NCBI GenBank assembly: GCA_903871805.1
Contig: CAIQIE010000056.1
Coordinates: 1-64,000, forward strand
Source: an uncultured Planctomycetaceae bacterium
Lineage (GTDB): Bacteria > Planctomycetota > Planctomycetia > Planctomycetales > Planctomycetaceae
Reading direction: 5' to 3'
Length of the DNA stretch: 64,000 nt
This document shows, piece after piece, positions 37,601-46,429 of the stretch (positions are counted from its first letter, which is position 1; each line of letters starts with the position of its first letter). The notes under the pieces are model-generated. The model was given only the letters and a program-made list of their open reading frames with translations, was not told the DNA's origin and made no database searches. The position numbers and the translations under genes were made by a program.

Positions 37601-38163
37601 TGATGCTTTAAGGTGTAGTCACCGAGCAGCATGCCAGCGCCGGTTCCAGCGATCGAGGCGACCAGTGTCACCAGAGCCACCATCCCGTTTGCCGCGGACA
37701 GGGACTGGGGCGGAACAATTTCTGAAATGATCCCATACTTGGCCGTACTGAGCAGAGCACTCTGACTGCCCAGCAGAAACAGGATCGCAAACATCGTTGG
37801 CTGGTGCCCCAGATAAATCGAGGCGACACCCAGCGCGACCAGAATCACTTCGGCTGCCTTCAGCCAGATCGTTGTGGTTCGTTTGCTGAAACGGTCACCA
37901 AGCCAACTGGACCATGGAGCAAAGACGACGAAGGGCAAAACCAGACACACCAGGCCCATGGAGAGAATAAAGGAATCGCCGGACTCGATCTGCTGTTCTG
38001 TCAGGTTCTGAGATCGCAACTGCGCTTTGGCAATGGGAATGATTAGCCAGCGATACATGTTGTCTGTCACCGCTGTGAGAAAACTCATCAGCAGAAACCC
38101 AAGAAATGACACGGAAGTCAGGCTGGACTGAGACTGGTGTCCAGGCAGAGTTGACGCAGACAT
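34672..38163 (-). CDS. LplT-PlsC-AMP-ligase fusion: lysophospholipid flippase / acyltransferase / acyl-ACP synthetase
   Basis: This 1163-residue inner-membrane protein combines three enzymes of lysophospholipid recycling. Residues about 15-425 are an MFS transporter like LplT (12 hydrophobic helices). Residues about 430-610 are a PlsC-type acyltransferase, with NHVSWLD (His460, Asp465) and FAEGQISRTG (Glu534). Residues about 640-1160 are an acyl-AMP ligase, with TSGSTGEPKG at 801-810, a GYGTTELSP adenine motif and WYTTGDLGMIDEDGFI. In E. coli, LplT is separate and Aas joins the last two activities. The predicted role is to import lysophosphatidylethanolamine, activate a fatty acid and reacylate the lipid. 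All three sets of motifs look intact. Confidence 0.93.
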   Translation of the reverse strand: MSASTLPGHQSQSSLTSVSFLGFLLMSFLTAVTDNMYRWLIIPIAKAQLRSQNLTEQQIESGDSFILSMGLVCLVLPFVVFAPWSSWLGDRFSKRTTTIWLKAAEVILVALGVASIYLGHQPTMFAILFLLGSQSALLSTAKYGIISEIVPPQSLSAANGMVALVTLVASIAGTGAGMLLGDYTLKHQSLLLALVALECVAVLGVVGSLLIQRVPSANPSLEFPWNPITYSWRDLTLLMSDRAVLRVTLGIAFFWSLASLAQMNIDVYVMGELGKTQSEVGIYLTVLSLGVGLGSVLAGWLSGGRVELGIVPAGALLMAVACVLLFVFKGSAITAGAMLGMIGIGGGLFNVPLNAFQQERSPHEKLGAILAAGNQLTSLGMVVVSGLFWLLRDSLKLTAAEIFLVTGIGILPILVYAICLLPQATIRFVVWLLSRFVYRVRIYNIENLPERGPGLLVANHVSWLDGVLILLSSSRNIRMVTYADYVQGPFSSWLARLFGNIPIRSGDGPRALMESLNLAREALQAGELVCIFAEGQISRTGQLQKFERGLLKILKGTDAPVIPVFLDELWGSIFSYDGGKIFWKKPRHWPYPVSISFGQPIPKVDDVDVVRHAVLELSAVSMERRKDRRLRPVMQFIRQCRVSWRRTKCADSAGTVLTGGKLLTGALALHKLLTTRVLRPDSSNVGILLPPSTGGVLANTAVSLAGKVAVNLNYTLTDDVVNYCISEARIKQVLTSRRFMEKRPMQLNTDLVYLEDLLPQLSVWDKASAFFRAAFLPLGLLQHSLGLDRLKPDDVMTIIFTSGSTGEPKGVMLSHNNIASNIESVRHLLHLKPTDMMLGVLPFFHSFGYTVSMWLPLCTDPGGVYHFNPLDSRMVGSLVQKFKVTILMATPTFLRSWMKRCTVEEMASLNLAIVGAEKLPDDLRKAFCEKYGVEPSEGYGTTELSPIAAVNIPASRIGIDVPTQPTSKAGTVGRVIPGAVAAVFDIETSERLGTNKEGMLKIKGPNVMLGYLNHPKKTAEVVQDGWYTTGDLGMIDEDGFIRITGRLSRFSKIGGEMVPHIRIEQEIAHILDETPNDEPEILCAVTAVPDHAKGERLIVLHKPMQQPISGILDRLQQAGLPNLWIPGHDCFIEVDHIPLLGTGKLDLRRIRELALERYIARSR

Positions 38164-38894
38164 TGAAGGTCGCTTTCACGAAAACTTTGCGATTCGCCGG
38201 GACAGTCGGTTCCAGGCAACTCTGGTTCTAAAATTTCAGGGGAAAACCGGTTGGGCAGTAAGAACGCGTAAAAAGTACCCGGGCGGGCTAAATTTTATTT
38301 TTGCACGGCCAGCCAGCGAACTCGCTGTCAAACGGGGCGAATGCAGGGCTTTAGGACTGGATCAGGACGCAAAATGACCGATGCCGGCTAGGTAGCCTGA
38401 CTGGAAATCAGTCCCGGGGTTGCCATCGATTGCCTGTTCTGCGGGTGCCAAAGACGTCGTTTCCTGCAGAAAAGCCGCCGGTGACTCTCGTCGAACAACT
38501 GGGTGCGGGAAGAAAGTTACCATCATTAAGAACATGCTGATGGTCTCACACCAATGGAAATATTCAAAGAGCAATCGGTGGATAAGTTTTGGTTGTGGCG
38601 GCGGATTATAGGGAATGTAGTGATGCATCATTACGGGCGCAGCGGGATTCTGACCCTTGATGTCCGTTATTCCAGGGTTCCTGGATTGTGGCCGGTGTGC
38701 GAGGTCCGTCAGATTTTGGGTGATTGGGTTCCGCAAATCGGGGCCCTTTTTGCGGGCCGTGACACCTTCCTGTGCAGACAATGCAGTCTGCGTCTGTTCC
38801 CCGCAGGGCGGTCACGCTGGCATAAGTCTGCTGATAAATTACCATGGTCGCCACGAGGTAGTTATTCAGTTCCCAATCAGGAAACACGTGAACC
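38164..38894. other. Divergent intergenic region
   Basis: A gap of 731 bases lies between the starts of the LplT-PlsC fusion and the large cytochrome gene. Frames crossing it lack domains. I cannot name a promoter. Confidence 0.4.
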
Positions 38895-41744
38895 ATGAAG
38901 TTCCTTTCATTGACTCAGCGGCCGTCGCATTGGGCCGCCTGTATTCTGGCGATTGTCATCGCCTGCTGTGCCAGACCGGCACTGGCCAAAGACAAGACAG
39001 ACGTCACGGCGGCGGTGACGGCGGTTGTTAAAGACAATACGCTTTCCGTCGATGCCAGCAATTCGACATTTGGTGACACGGCTCCAGGCGTTCCCAAAAA
39101 ACTAACGGTTGAGTACAGCATCGGTGACGAGAAACTGACTACAGAAGCTGGTGAAGGCGGGAGGGTCGAGATCAACGCGCCGAAAGGCGGGAAGCTCGTG
39201 ATTCTCAAGGCGTTCTACGGCCCAGCCGATGGATCGCGGCCCGTGAGTATTGAAAACGCCGCCGAGGTCCTGGATACGCTGCCCGGGTTCACCGTTGAAC
39301 ACATCCTCAGTGCCGACGCCGGGGTAAATGGGTCGTGGATCTGCATGGCCCGAGACCCTCAGGGGCGGCTGTTGCTGGGTGGCCAGGATTCGCAGCCGAT
39401 CACACGTATCACGCTGAAAAACGGCAAGGTGGAAAAGCAGGAAGTCCTGCGAATTCCGGTCAGTGAAACAATGGGTTTGCTGTTCGTTGATGATGTGTTG
39501 TATGTCAGCGGCAAAGGCAGTCGTGGTTTCGCACTGTACCGTTGCAAAGACACGAAGGGTGACGACAGCTATGACGATGTCGAGTTTCTTCGCGAGTGGC
39601 CGGGTGGATCCGGCGAGCACGGGTCGCACGGTCTGGTGCTGGGCCCGGACAAAATGCTGTACGCAGTGTGTGGAAACTTTACCTCCGTTCCCCGGGATCT
39701 TGCTGACAGCACGCCTCATCGCAACTATGGGGATGATCTGGCGTTGCCGCGTATGGAAGACGGAAACGGTTTTGGGGCTGGAGCAAAGCCGCCGGGCGGT
39801 TATGTGGCGCGGATGGACCTGAACGGTCAGAACATTGAAATGTTCTCTGCCGGTCAACGCAATACCTACGACATTGGCTTCAGTGCTGACGGGGAATTAT
39901 TTGGCTTTGACAGTGACATGGAATGGGACTGGGGAACTCCATGGTATCGTCCGGTTCACGTATTTCATTCGGTACGCGGCGGGGATAATGGATTCCGCGA
40001 AGGGACGGCGAAATGGCCCGAGTACTACGCGGACGGGTTGCCGCAGACGACCACGATTGGCATCGGCTGCCCGACTGGTGTGGTCTTTGGAACGGGTGCG
40101 CGGTTTCCTGTGAAATACCAGAAAGCGTTTTATATCTGTGACTGGACCTACGGACGACTGATTGCTGTGCACCTGACTCCGAACGGAGCCAGTTATACGG
40201 GGACTTTTGAGAATTTTGTGGCTCCAAAGTCGCTGAAGGGCAAGGGCGGACGAACGCCGTTCAATCTGACCGACCTGGTCATTGGCGACGATGGTTCCAT
40301 GTACTTCACGATCGGTGGTCGTGGAACTCAGGCCGGGTTGTTCCGGGTCAGCTACACGGGAAGCGACGTGTCGGAGCCGCTGGCGGCGACTCAGCTGCAG
40401 AACAAGGACGGTGCCGACGCCCGAGACCTGCGTCGCAAACTGGAATCGTTCAATGTGAAGCCCGATGCTGCCGCCGTGAAATTTGCATGGCCGCATCTCA
40501 GCAGCAGCGACCGCTTTATTCGGTATGCAGCCCGCATGGCGATTGAACGTAATCCCGTCGAAGAGTGGCAGGCGAAGGCCCTCGCCGAAAAGCAGCCCGA
40601 CGCCGCATTAACGGCTCTGCTGAGCCTTGCGCGGCTCGGCGCGGGCGAAGTACAGGCTTCGGTACTGAAGCGATTGACAGAAATCCCCTTCTCGGGACTT
40701 AGTGAAGAGCAGGCGCTGAACAAGCTGCGTGTGATTGAGGTTTCGGTCGCGCGGCATGGCGTACCGACAGGGGACGTTGCGAAGCAGGTGCTGGCAGATA
40801 TTGACCCACTGTATCCTGCTAAAAGCGAGGCGATGAATCGGGAATTGAGTCAGCTGTTGCTGGCAATGAATGCGCCAAATGCGGTTTCCAGAACCGTTGA
40901 ACTGATGAAAGCCGCTACCACACAGGAAGAACAAATGGCCTATGTGGTTTATCTGCGGAACGTAAAGACCGGATGGAATACGGATCTTCGCAAAACGTAC
41001 CTTGCATGGTGGAACGAGGGACGATCCACCAAGAATCCGGCTCGTGTTACCGGATGGTTTGCAGACGCCGGGATCCGTTTTAATAACGGATCCAGCTTTG
41101 CAAACTTCCTGTCACATGCCCACGAAGAAGCCAAGTTTACGATGACACCGGAGGAGATCATAGCACTGGCCGATGTCCTCGCGCAGTACGATGCGGTCCA
41201 TTCAAACCGTCAGACATATGTTCCCGGACCGGCTCGACCATTGGTGAAAGAGTGGACCAGTGCCGAGTTAGTGGCATTGCTTGACAAAGTGGGCAGTGGA
41301 CGAGATTTTGGTCGAGGAAAGAAATTGTTCAACGACGCGCAGTGTATTGCCTGCCATCGTTATGGGGATCAGGGCGGAGCCGTGGGGCCGGACCTGACTG
41401 CCGTGTCGACCAGGTATAAGCGTCAGGATATTCTGGAATCGTCGACGGAACCGTCCAAAGTACTCTCTGAGCAGTACATGAACACGGCCATCGAAACGAC
41501 CGCTGGCAAAGTGATTGTCGGTCGCATTACGGAAGAGACAGAGGACCAGATCACACTGCGTCCAAATCCACTTCAGCCGGAAACGGTGACGGTGAAAAAG
41601 TCTGAAGTGGAATCTCGGCAACTCTCGAAAGTGTCACCGATGCCGGCGGGGCTGCTGAATACTTTGACTGAAGACGAGGTTCTGGACCTGCTGGCCTATC
41701 TCGAATCCTTCGGAGATCCAAAGCATCCGAACTTCAGGCGATAA
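38895..41744 (+). CDS. Large secreted PVC-type haem-binding CxxCH protein
   Basis: This 949-residue protein has a signal peptide (hydrophobic AACILAIVIACCARPALA). An Ig-like beta domain follows (about 35-115), then a six-bladed propeller of the PVC / membrane-bound dehydrogenase type (about 125-500; GSGEHGSHGLVLGPDKMLYA, PPGGYVARMDLNG and DMEWDWGTPWYRP are its typical blocks). Next comes a helical HEAT-like region (about 510-790). The C-terminus is a cytochrome c domain with haem motif CIACH at 817-821 and GGAVGPDLTAVSTRY. The conserved TVKKSEVESRQLS region and the ending DEVLDLLAYLESFGDP match the planctomycete-type haem-binding domain. It is expected to be a periplasmic electron-transfer or oxidoreductase protein with unknown substrate. 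Confidence 0.92.
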   Translation: MKFLSLTQRPSHWAACILAIVIACCARPALAKDKTDVTAAVTAVVKDNTLSVDASNSTFGDTAPGVPKKLTVEYSIGDEKLTTEAGEGGRVEINAPKGGKLVILKAFYGPADGSRPVSIENAAEVLDTLPGFTVEHILSADAGVNGSWICMARDPQGRLLLGGQDSQPITRITLKNGKVEKQEVLRIPVSETMGLLFVDDVLYVSGKGSRGFALYRCKDTKGDDSYDDVEFLREWPGGSGEHGSHGLVLGPDKMLYAVCGNFTSVPRDLADSTPHRNYGDDLALPRMEDGNGFGAGAKPPGGYVARMDLNGQNIEMFSAGQRNTYDIGFSADGELFGFDSDMEWDWGTPWYRPVHVFHSVRGGDNGFREGTAKWPEYYADGLPQTTTIGIGCPTGVVFGTGARFPVKYQKAFYICDWTYGRLIAVHLTPNGASYTGTFENFVAPKSLKGKGGRTPFNLTDLVIGDDGSMYFTIGGRGTQAGLFRVSYTGSDVSEPLAATQLQNKDGADARDLRRKLESFNVKPDAAAVKFAWPHLSSSDRFIRYAARMAIERNPVEEWQAKALAEKQPDAALTALLSLARLGAGEVQASVLKRLTEIPFSGLSEEQALNKLRVIEVSVARHGVPTGDVAKQVLADIDPLYPAKSEAMNRELSQLLLAMNAPNAVSRTVELMKAATTQEEQMAYVVYLRNVKTGWNTDLRKTYLAWWNEGRSTKNPARVTGWFADAGIRFNNGSSFANFLSHAHEEAKFTMTPEEIIALADVLAQYDAVHSNRQTYVPGPARPLVKEWTSAELVALLDKVGSGRDFGRGKKLFNDAQCIACHRYGDQGGAVGPDLTAVSTRYKRQDILESSTEPSKVLSEQYMNTAIETTAGKVIVGRITEETEDQITLRPNPLQPETVTVKKSEVESRQLSKVSPMPAGLLNTLTEDEVLDLLAYLESFGDPKHPNFRR

Positions 41745-42049
41745 GCATAAGGCGATGGGCCGGAAATTCTTCCGGGGTTGGCAGATCTGAAGAGGTCAAA
41801 ACGACGGCTGGCGATACGTTCTCTCACGGGGGTGAGGCGAATCGCTGGCCGCCAGCCTGACGGCAGAAGATTACGGTCTCAGCAACAGCTGTAGAAGGCT
41901 CCGTTGTGGCTGGTATTTTGAAATGCTGGCGACGACGGGGTATCTGAAAAAAACGCTGCGTACAGGTTGGTACAAGTCTTTTCTGGTGGCAGCGGCTGGC
42001 GTTGCCGGATTGCAACCTGGATCACGCTTCCTGCCATAAATCCTGTGTG
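41745..42049. other. Convergent intergenic gap (left part)
   Basis: About 300 bases separate the cytochrome gene from the hairpin at 42050. No gene is recognised here. Confidence 0.4.
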
Positions 42050-42085
42050 GCAGTAGTGCCCGACAACTTCCTCGGGCACTACTGC
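42050..42085. terminator. Perfect 14-bp hairpin between convergent genes
   Basis: The arms gcagtagtgcccga (42050-42063) and tcgggcactactgc (42072-42085) pair perfectly around the 8-base loop caacttcc. It lies between the 3' ends of the cytochrome and ClC genes. A T-run is missing on both sides, so termination is a guess; it could be a dispersed palindrome. Confidence 0.5.
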
Positions 42086-42153
42086 AGGCGCTGGGCAGGG
42101 AAAACCTGGAAACGGCCGGGGCCAGCTAAAGTGTTGCTTGTGTCAGGTGACGG

Positions 42154-43485
42154 TCAACGATCGAGAACGTTCTCAGGTGTTTTCCCAGAACCGACGCGTT
42201 GGGACTTGTAGATACCGTTTTGACCGCTGAAGAGCCATGCACAGCCGCAGACAATAGCGACATCGGCGGCAAATCCGGATTGCAGTAGATTCGGGCTGTG
42301 GGGAGCGAATAATTCGATCGCCAGGACGATTGAAGCAACCGGGGTATTGGTAGCGCCGGCGAAGACAGCGACGAAGCCCAGTCCTGCCATCTCATCAACT
42401 GGCATGCCAGTCAGTCTGCCCAGCGAGTGTCCAATCGCGGCGCCGATAAAGAACAGCGGTGTCACTTCGCCACCTTTGAAGCCACTGCCGACGGTTACCG
42501 CTGTGAACAATGATTTCCACCACCAGCTGAACCAGCCGGCACCACCGACGTGGAAACAGGACAGGATAGTCACGGAACCCGGTGATTGCGGACTGGCGGA
42601 GACACCCAGTCCCAGGTAGTCGCGGGTTCCGGTCAGGAGGGATAGTGCAATCACAGCCATCCCCCCGACGACAGGTCGCAGCCACGGGATTGTGATGAAG
42701 AATTTCAGGCCCTGACTGACCTTGCGAACGAGCTCCGCGAAGAGACGACTGGTAAGACCGAACAGCAGTCCCGCAAACGTCAGCAGGAGCAATCGCAGCA
42801 GCAGGGCGAGGGGCCCGGAGTTCAGTGTCGCCACGGAATTGAGAGTTGAGACGATGCAATAGGGAGTATGTTGCGTGCCCCAGGCCTGAGCCACTTGGTC
42901 ACCGGCGATGGCAGCCAGCAGTGACGGCAGAAAGGCCTGCAGGCTGAGTCTTCCGATCGTGGGAACTTCTATGGCAAAAACGGCTCCCGCCACAGGGGTT
43001 CCAAAGACGGCACCAAATCCGGCGGCCATACCGGAGGACAGCAGGATCCGAGTGGAATCGGGCGAGAATTTCAGCCAGCGACCGAGCACGCTGGCCAGGC
43101 TTCCCCCGATTTGCACGGCTGTACCCTCACGACCTGCTGAACCACCACAGACATGGGTAAGCAGAGTTCCGATCAAGACGAGGGGAGCCATGAGCCCCGG
43201 GACACCACCTCGGGGTTCATGAATCTGCTCGATAATCAGATGATTACCGCCTTCGGCGTCACGACTATAAAAATGATAAAGACATCCGGACAGCAGGCCG
43301 GCGAGCGGAAGCAGAAACAGCAGCGAGGGGTACCGCCAATGCAGATGGGTTGCGGCATCCAATAGCCAGAGAAAAAGTGCTACGGTCGAACCAACAACCG
43401 CCCCGACGAGGGTTGCCAGAACCAGCCATTGAAAGAGAAAGGAGACAGACCTGCGAACGTCATTCTGGGATTGCGGCGGCAACAT
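42154..43485 (-). CDS. ClC-family anion transporter, probably the fluoride-exporting subtype
   Basis: This 443-residue polytopic protein of the voltage-gated chloride channel family has GGSAGREGTAVQIGGSLA (GREGT at 118-122, with Glu120 as the gating glutamate), AAGFGAVFGTPVAGAVFAIE and GSGFKGGEVTPLFFIGAAIG. Canonical chloride ClCs have GREGP; to my knowledge GREGT is found in CLC-F proteins that export fluoride in exchange for protons. That would be a detoxification role in the inner membrane. No sequence matching the fluoride (crcB) riboswitch could be recognised upstream. The ATG at 43485 is preferred over a TTG 24 codons earlier because homology and the first helix begin there. Confidence 0.88.
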   Translation of the reverse strand: MLPPQSQNDVRRSVSFLFQWLVLATLVGAVVGSTVALFLWLLDAATHLHWRYPSLLFLLPLAGLLSGCLYHFYSRDAEGGNHLIIEQIHEPRGGVPGLMAPLVLIGTLLTHVCGGSAGREGTAVQIGGSLASVLGRWLKFSPDSTRILLSSGMAAGFGAVFGTPVAGAVFAIEVPTIGRLSLQAFLPSLLAAIAGDQVAQAWGTQHTPYCIVSTLNSVATLNSGPLALLLRLLLLTFAGLLFGLTSRLFAELVRKVSQGLKFFITIPWLRPVVGGMAVIALSLLTGTRDYLGLGVSASPQSPGSVTILSCFHVGGAGWFSWWWKSLFTAVTVGSGFKGGEVTPLFFIGAAIGHSLGRLTGMPVDEMAGLGFVAVFAGATNTPVASIVLAIELFAPHSPNLLQSGFAADVAIVCGCAWLFSGQNGIYKSQRVGSGKTPENVLDR

Positions 43486-43631
43486 GGCAAAGGCCCGTAA
43501 GCACAGAACCGATGAAATACGGTGCGGCACGGTGACATCGAAACAATCGACTGTCAAAGCACTGTGTGCATCGCCGAACGCCGCATTTGTTGGTTCAAAG
43601 TGGTAGAGTCTGTTTGCAGCTTCAAGACGTG

Positions 43632-44057
43632 TTACTGAGGACGAAAACCGTCTGGTTCATCAGGCTTCCGGAGCAGTCCTGCGGAGGATTCGAAGAATCG
43701 ACGACGACGTCCGGTGGCCTGATCAGGTTGTTTGGAGTGTTCCTCGAGATCATGGAGATTTGCCTGACAGGCACGGCAGCCCACGGTCTGCAGATGAAAC
43801 TCAATGTAGTCAGCAGTGTCCGGAGAGAGAGTTCCAAGCAGGAAGCCGCCCAACTCGCTGCGGGTGGGGCAACTGAGACGATGTCGCTGCCAGATTTCCC
43901 CGATTGAGTTGCCTCCCTGATCCCGACTTCGTATCACGTCCGCCACACGAATTTTCAGTCGTGAATCAACACGCATTTGCTGCTCGAACTCGGCCATCCG
44001 TACCGCGGGCAGGAGTTCGTCCAGCCACGCTGTGATTTCACGATCAGTCCACTCCAT
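43632..44057 (-). CDS. Small zinc-finger-like protein of planctomycete type, possible anti-sigma regulator
   Basis: This 141-residue soluble protein opens with MEWTDREITAWLDELLP. Its core, IWQRHRLSCPTRSELGGFLL, is followed by YIEFHLQTVGCRACQANLHDLEEH. The spacing of Cys, His and CxxC resembles the zinc-finger anti-sigma/RsiW-like fold that planctomycetes place near ECF sigma factor genes. No sigma factor gene lies beside it here, so a regulatory role is inference. The C-terminus is a basic tail with RRRRFF. Confidence 0.65.
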   Translation of the reverse strand: MEWTDREITAWLDELLPAVRMAEFEQQMRVDSRLKIRVADVIRSRDQGGNSIGEIWQRHRLSCPTRSELGGFLLGTLSPDTADYIEFHLQTVGCRACQANLHDLEEHSKQPDQATGRRRRFFESSAGLLRKPDEPDGFRPQ

Positions 44058-44581
44058 GCCCTGTACTCCGGAACCGGATGAACCCGGTCATAACCAGAAA
44101 ACACTGATGGCCCAGTATGGCAGATCTGGTCGCCTGACGAGAAGGCGAAGACTGCAGAATAGTTTTGGAGGGAATCTCCTCCACTCGGAAGCCCGAGCCG
44201 GGGAAGTGACTTCAGTGACGGGCAGAGGTCAGCGAACGGCTCGCCAGGGCCCAGAAAAAGCTGCGAATAGGGCGTTTTCCATCCGGGTTGAAATGCTCCA
44301 TGTTGTCCGACTATTCAGCAGACAATGCTGGGGAATGTTCACGGAAGTGAGTATCGTGGTCGATAAGGAAAACGAGGGGACTCCTGAAGGGGCACCTTGT
44401 GACAGCAACGATTGTGCGTTAGAATCTGGCGAGCTGCGCAGAGTGCGCAGAATTTCGGCGGATGAATCACTTGAACGGCAATTGCAGTTGACCACTCGGA
44501 AGATCTGGCAGAGACATACTGCCACAGACAGTTTCAGAATTCTGGTAAGTTCGAGCTGTTTGTCTGCAAATCTGGCAAAGC
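44058..44581. other. Divergent intergenic region
   Basis: About 520 bases lie between the starts of the zinc-finger-like gene and the acetyltransferase. Two long opposing frames are open but lack any domain, so I treat them as chance. Confidence 0.4.
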
Positions 44582-45595
44582 GTGTTTCAGGCCCGCCGCA
44601 CCGTTGACGTCCGGGATAAATTGTTCGTGCAATACCGGCCCTATCACAATTCGGATCCACCCCGACTACACCAGCTGTGGCATACCTGCCAGCTCGGTCG
44701 AAATGCGGCTGAAGGGTTTCCGTGCGACGTTTTCGAGCTTTTTGCGATTTCCCCGCCGTATTTTGAACGTGAAGGGTTGATTGTCGCTGTCGACGGAACG
44801 CGAATTGTGGGATTTGTTCATGCCAGTTTTGCCGTCAACGCGGCAGAAACGCAGCTCGACAGGACTCAGGGAATTTTGTCGGCTCTCATGGTCCATCCGG
44901 ACTTTCGCCGGCAGGGGATTGGCACAGAGCTGGTTCGGCGTGCTGAACAGTACCTCAGGTCGCGGGGGGCAATCAGTGTCGAAGCCGGGGGCGGGCTAAA
45001 CAGAAATGGGTTTTACTGTGGAATCTATGGGGGCCTTGAGCCATCGGGGGTTTGCAGTCAGGCAGCCAACTGGAAAGAATTTTTTTCTGTCAGCGGATAT
45101 GCGGCGGGAGCAGAAACCTACGTGTTTCGGCGGGATTTGCTGAAAAGTCGGGATCCTGTGCACGCCCGGCTGCTGCGGCATCGCAGAAACCTGAACCTCG
45201 TCATTACGGACCGTCCAACAGGAGAATCCTGGTGGTGGTTTGTGCGGTTCGGCCATCTTGATTCGCTGCGATTTGAAATGCGGTCGCGGGATGATAATGC
45301 GCTGGTGGCATCGGGACAGATCATCGGCATGGATTTGTTTATACCGAAGTGGGGTGTTCGCAGCGTTGGCATTCGGGGAATTTACGTGCCGGAGACCCGA
45401 AGGCGGTTTGGATTTGCGCAGTCGCTGGTTCTGGAGATCTGTCGCAGACTGCGTGAAGAATCTGTCCAGTTGGTGGAGGCCCAGGTGGATTCAGAGAATA
45501 AGGCAGCCATCGAACTATTCACCTCCGCGAGGTTTGAACTGCATGCACGGCTGCTGACCTTCCGGAAAACGCTTCGTCCGCAGCCCGTAAGCTAG
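44582..45595 (+). CDS. Tandem GNAT-family N-acetyltransferase
   Basis: This 337-residue protein contains two GNAT domains. The first (about 15-185) has the acetyl-CoA loop in ALMVHPDFRRQGIGTELVRR. The second (about 195-330) has GIRGIYVPETRRRFGFAQSL, where the loop glycines are partly replaced, so it may be degenerate. Such double GNATs can be acetyl- or aminoacyl-transferases; the substrate is unknown. The start is unsure: a GTG at 44582 opens the frame, and the first-domain homology begins about 15 codons later at YRPYHNSD. The uracil-DNA glycosylase gene follows on the same strand. Confidence 0.78.
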   Translation: MFQARRTVDVRDKLFVQYRPYHNSDPPRLHQLWHTCQLGRNAAEGFPCDVFELFAISPPYFEREGLIVAVDGTRIVGFVHASFAVNAAETQLDRTQGILSALMVHPDFRRQGIGTELVRRAEQYLRSRGAISVEAGGGLNRNGFYCGIYGGLEPSGVCSQAANWKEFFSVSGYAAGAETYVFRRDLLKSRDPVHARLLRHRRNLNLVITDRPTGESWWWFVRFGHLDSLRFEMRSRDDNALVASGQIIGMDLFIPKWGVRSVGIRGIYVPETRRRFGFAQSLVLEICRRLREESVQLVEAQVDSENKAAIELFTSARFELHARLLTFRKTLRPQPVS

Positions 45596-45751
45596 CGTGT
45601 GAAAAGCCCAGGCAGGGAATTGCAGACGCAGTTTGCCTTTGAGGAATTCGCATTGCCAGGCAAATTGGTTGCGTCTGCAGAGGCGGTCGAGGATTCTGAA
45701 GGTGGCAGGACCGAAGGTGGTTGTCCGGGGCCAGTTGAAGGGAGTGAATTG

Positions 45752-46429
45752 ATGATCCCGGACACACTGACATGCGGTTGGCGGGAAGTACTGGGTGCGA
45801 CAGAACTGCGGCCGACACTGCAACAGTTGGGGGCGTTTCTCGTCGAAGAGAGGCAATCGTTTCAGGTGTTTCCTCAGCCCGAGAACGTGTTTCGAGCCTT
45901 GGAACTGACCCCCCTTGAGCGGGTGAAAGTCGTCATTCTTGGTCAGGACCCGTATCACGACGCCGGGCAGGCCCACGGGCTAAGTTTTTCGGTGCCACAC
46001 GGGGTGTCAATTCCACCATCGCTGCGAAATATCTATCGCGAGTTGGCAGAGGATCAGCAGATCGTGATTCCGGGGCATGGATGTCTGGAATCCTGGGCTG
46101 AGCAAGGTGTGTTATTGCTCAACACTGTATTGACGGTTCGGGCGCACTGTGCAAACTCGCATCGCGGCCGCGGCTGGGAGCGGGTCACGGCGTCGATGAT
46201 TGAACGTGTGAACGAACTGCCCGGGGTGGCATTTTTGCTTTGGGGAGCATCCGCTTCGCGAATTGCCACTGGATTGCATTCCAGGCATCTGATTATTCAA
46301 AGTGCTCACCCGTCTCCATTATCGGCGTACCGCGGCTTTTGGGGAAGTCGGCCTTTTTCCCGGGTGAACGCCTGGTTGCGCGATCACGGAAAGAGGGAGA
46401 TCGACTGGCGGCCTGACTGTTTGAAATGA
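45752..46429 (+). CDS. ung: Uracil-DNA glycosylase, family 1
   Basis: This 225-residue enzyme removes uracil from DNA at the start of base-excision repair. The water-activating motif GQDPYHD lies at 64-70, with catalytic Asp66. The uracil-binding and intercalation block SAHPSPLSAYRGFWGSRPF has His186. GVLLLNTVLTV, between them, is also a family signature. Length fits the family. The ATG at 45752 with GAAGGGAGTG upstream was chosen; the frame is open 51 codons earlier but that part is not homologous to the family. Confidence 0.96.
   Translation: MIPDTLTCGWREVLGATELRPTLQQLGAFLVEERQSFQVFPQPENVFRALELTPLERVKVVILGQDPYHDAGQAHGLSFSVPHGVSIPPSLRNIYRELAEDQQIVIPGHGCLESWAEQGVLLLNTVLTVRAHCANSHRGRGWERVTASMIERVNELPGVAFLLWGASASRIATGLHSRHLIIQSAHPSPLSAYRGFWGSRPFSRVNAWLRDHGKREIDWRPDCLK

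Noticed and set aside
43486-43631. Fluoride riboswitch upstream of the ClC gene
   Set aside because: A ggcgatgcac phrase is present but the rest of the conserved pseudoknot bases could not be matched.
44229-44660. Opposing long frames between the zinc-finger-like and GNAT genes
   Set aside because: Both lack domains and overlap each other; the pattern fits chance in a divergent promoter region.
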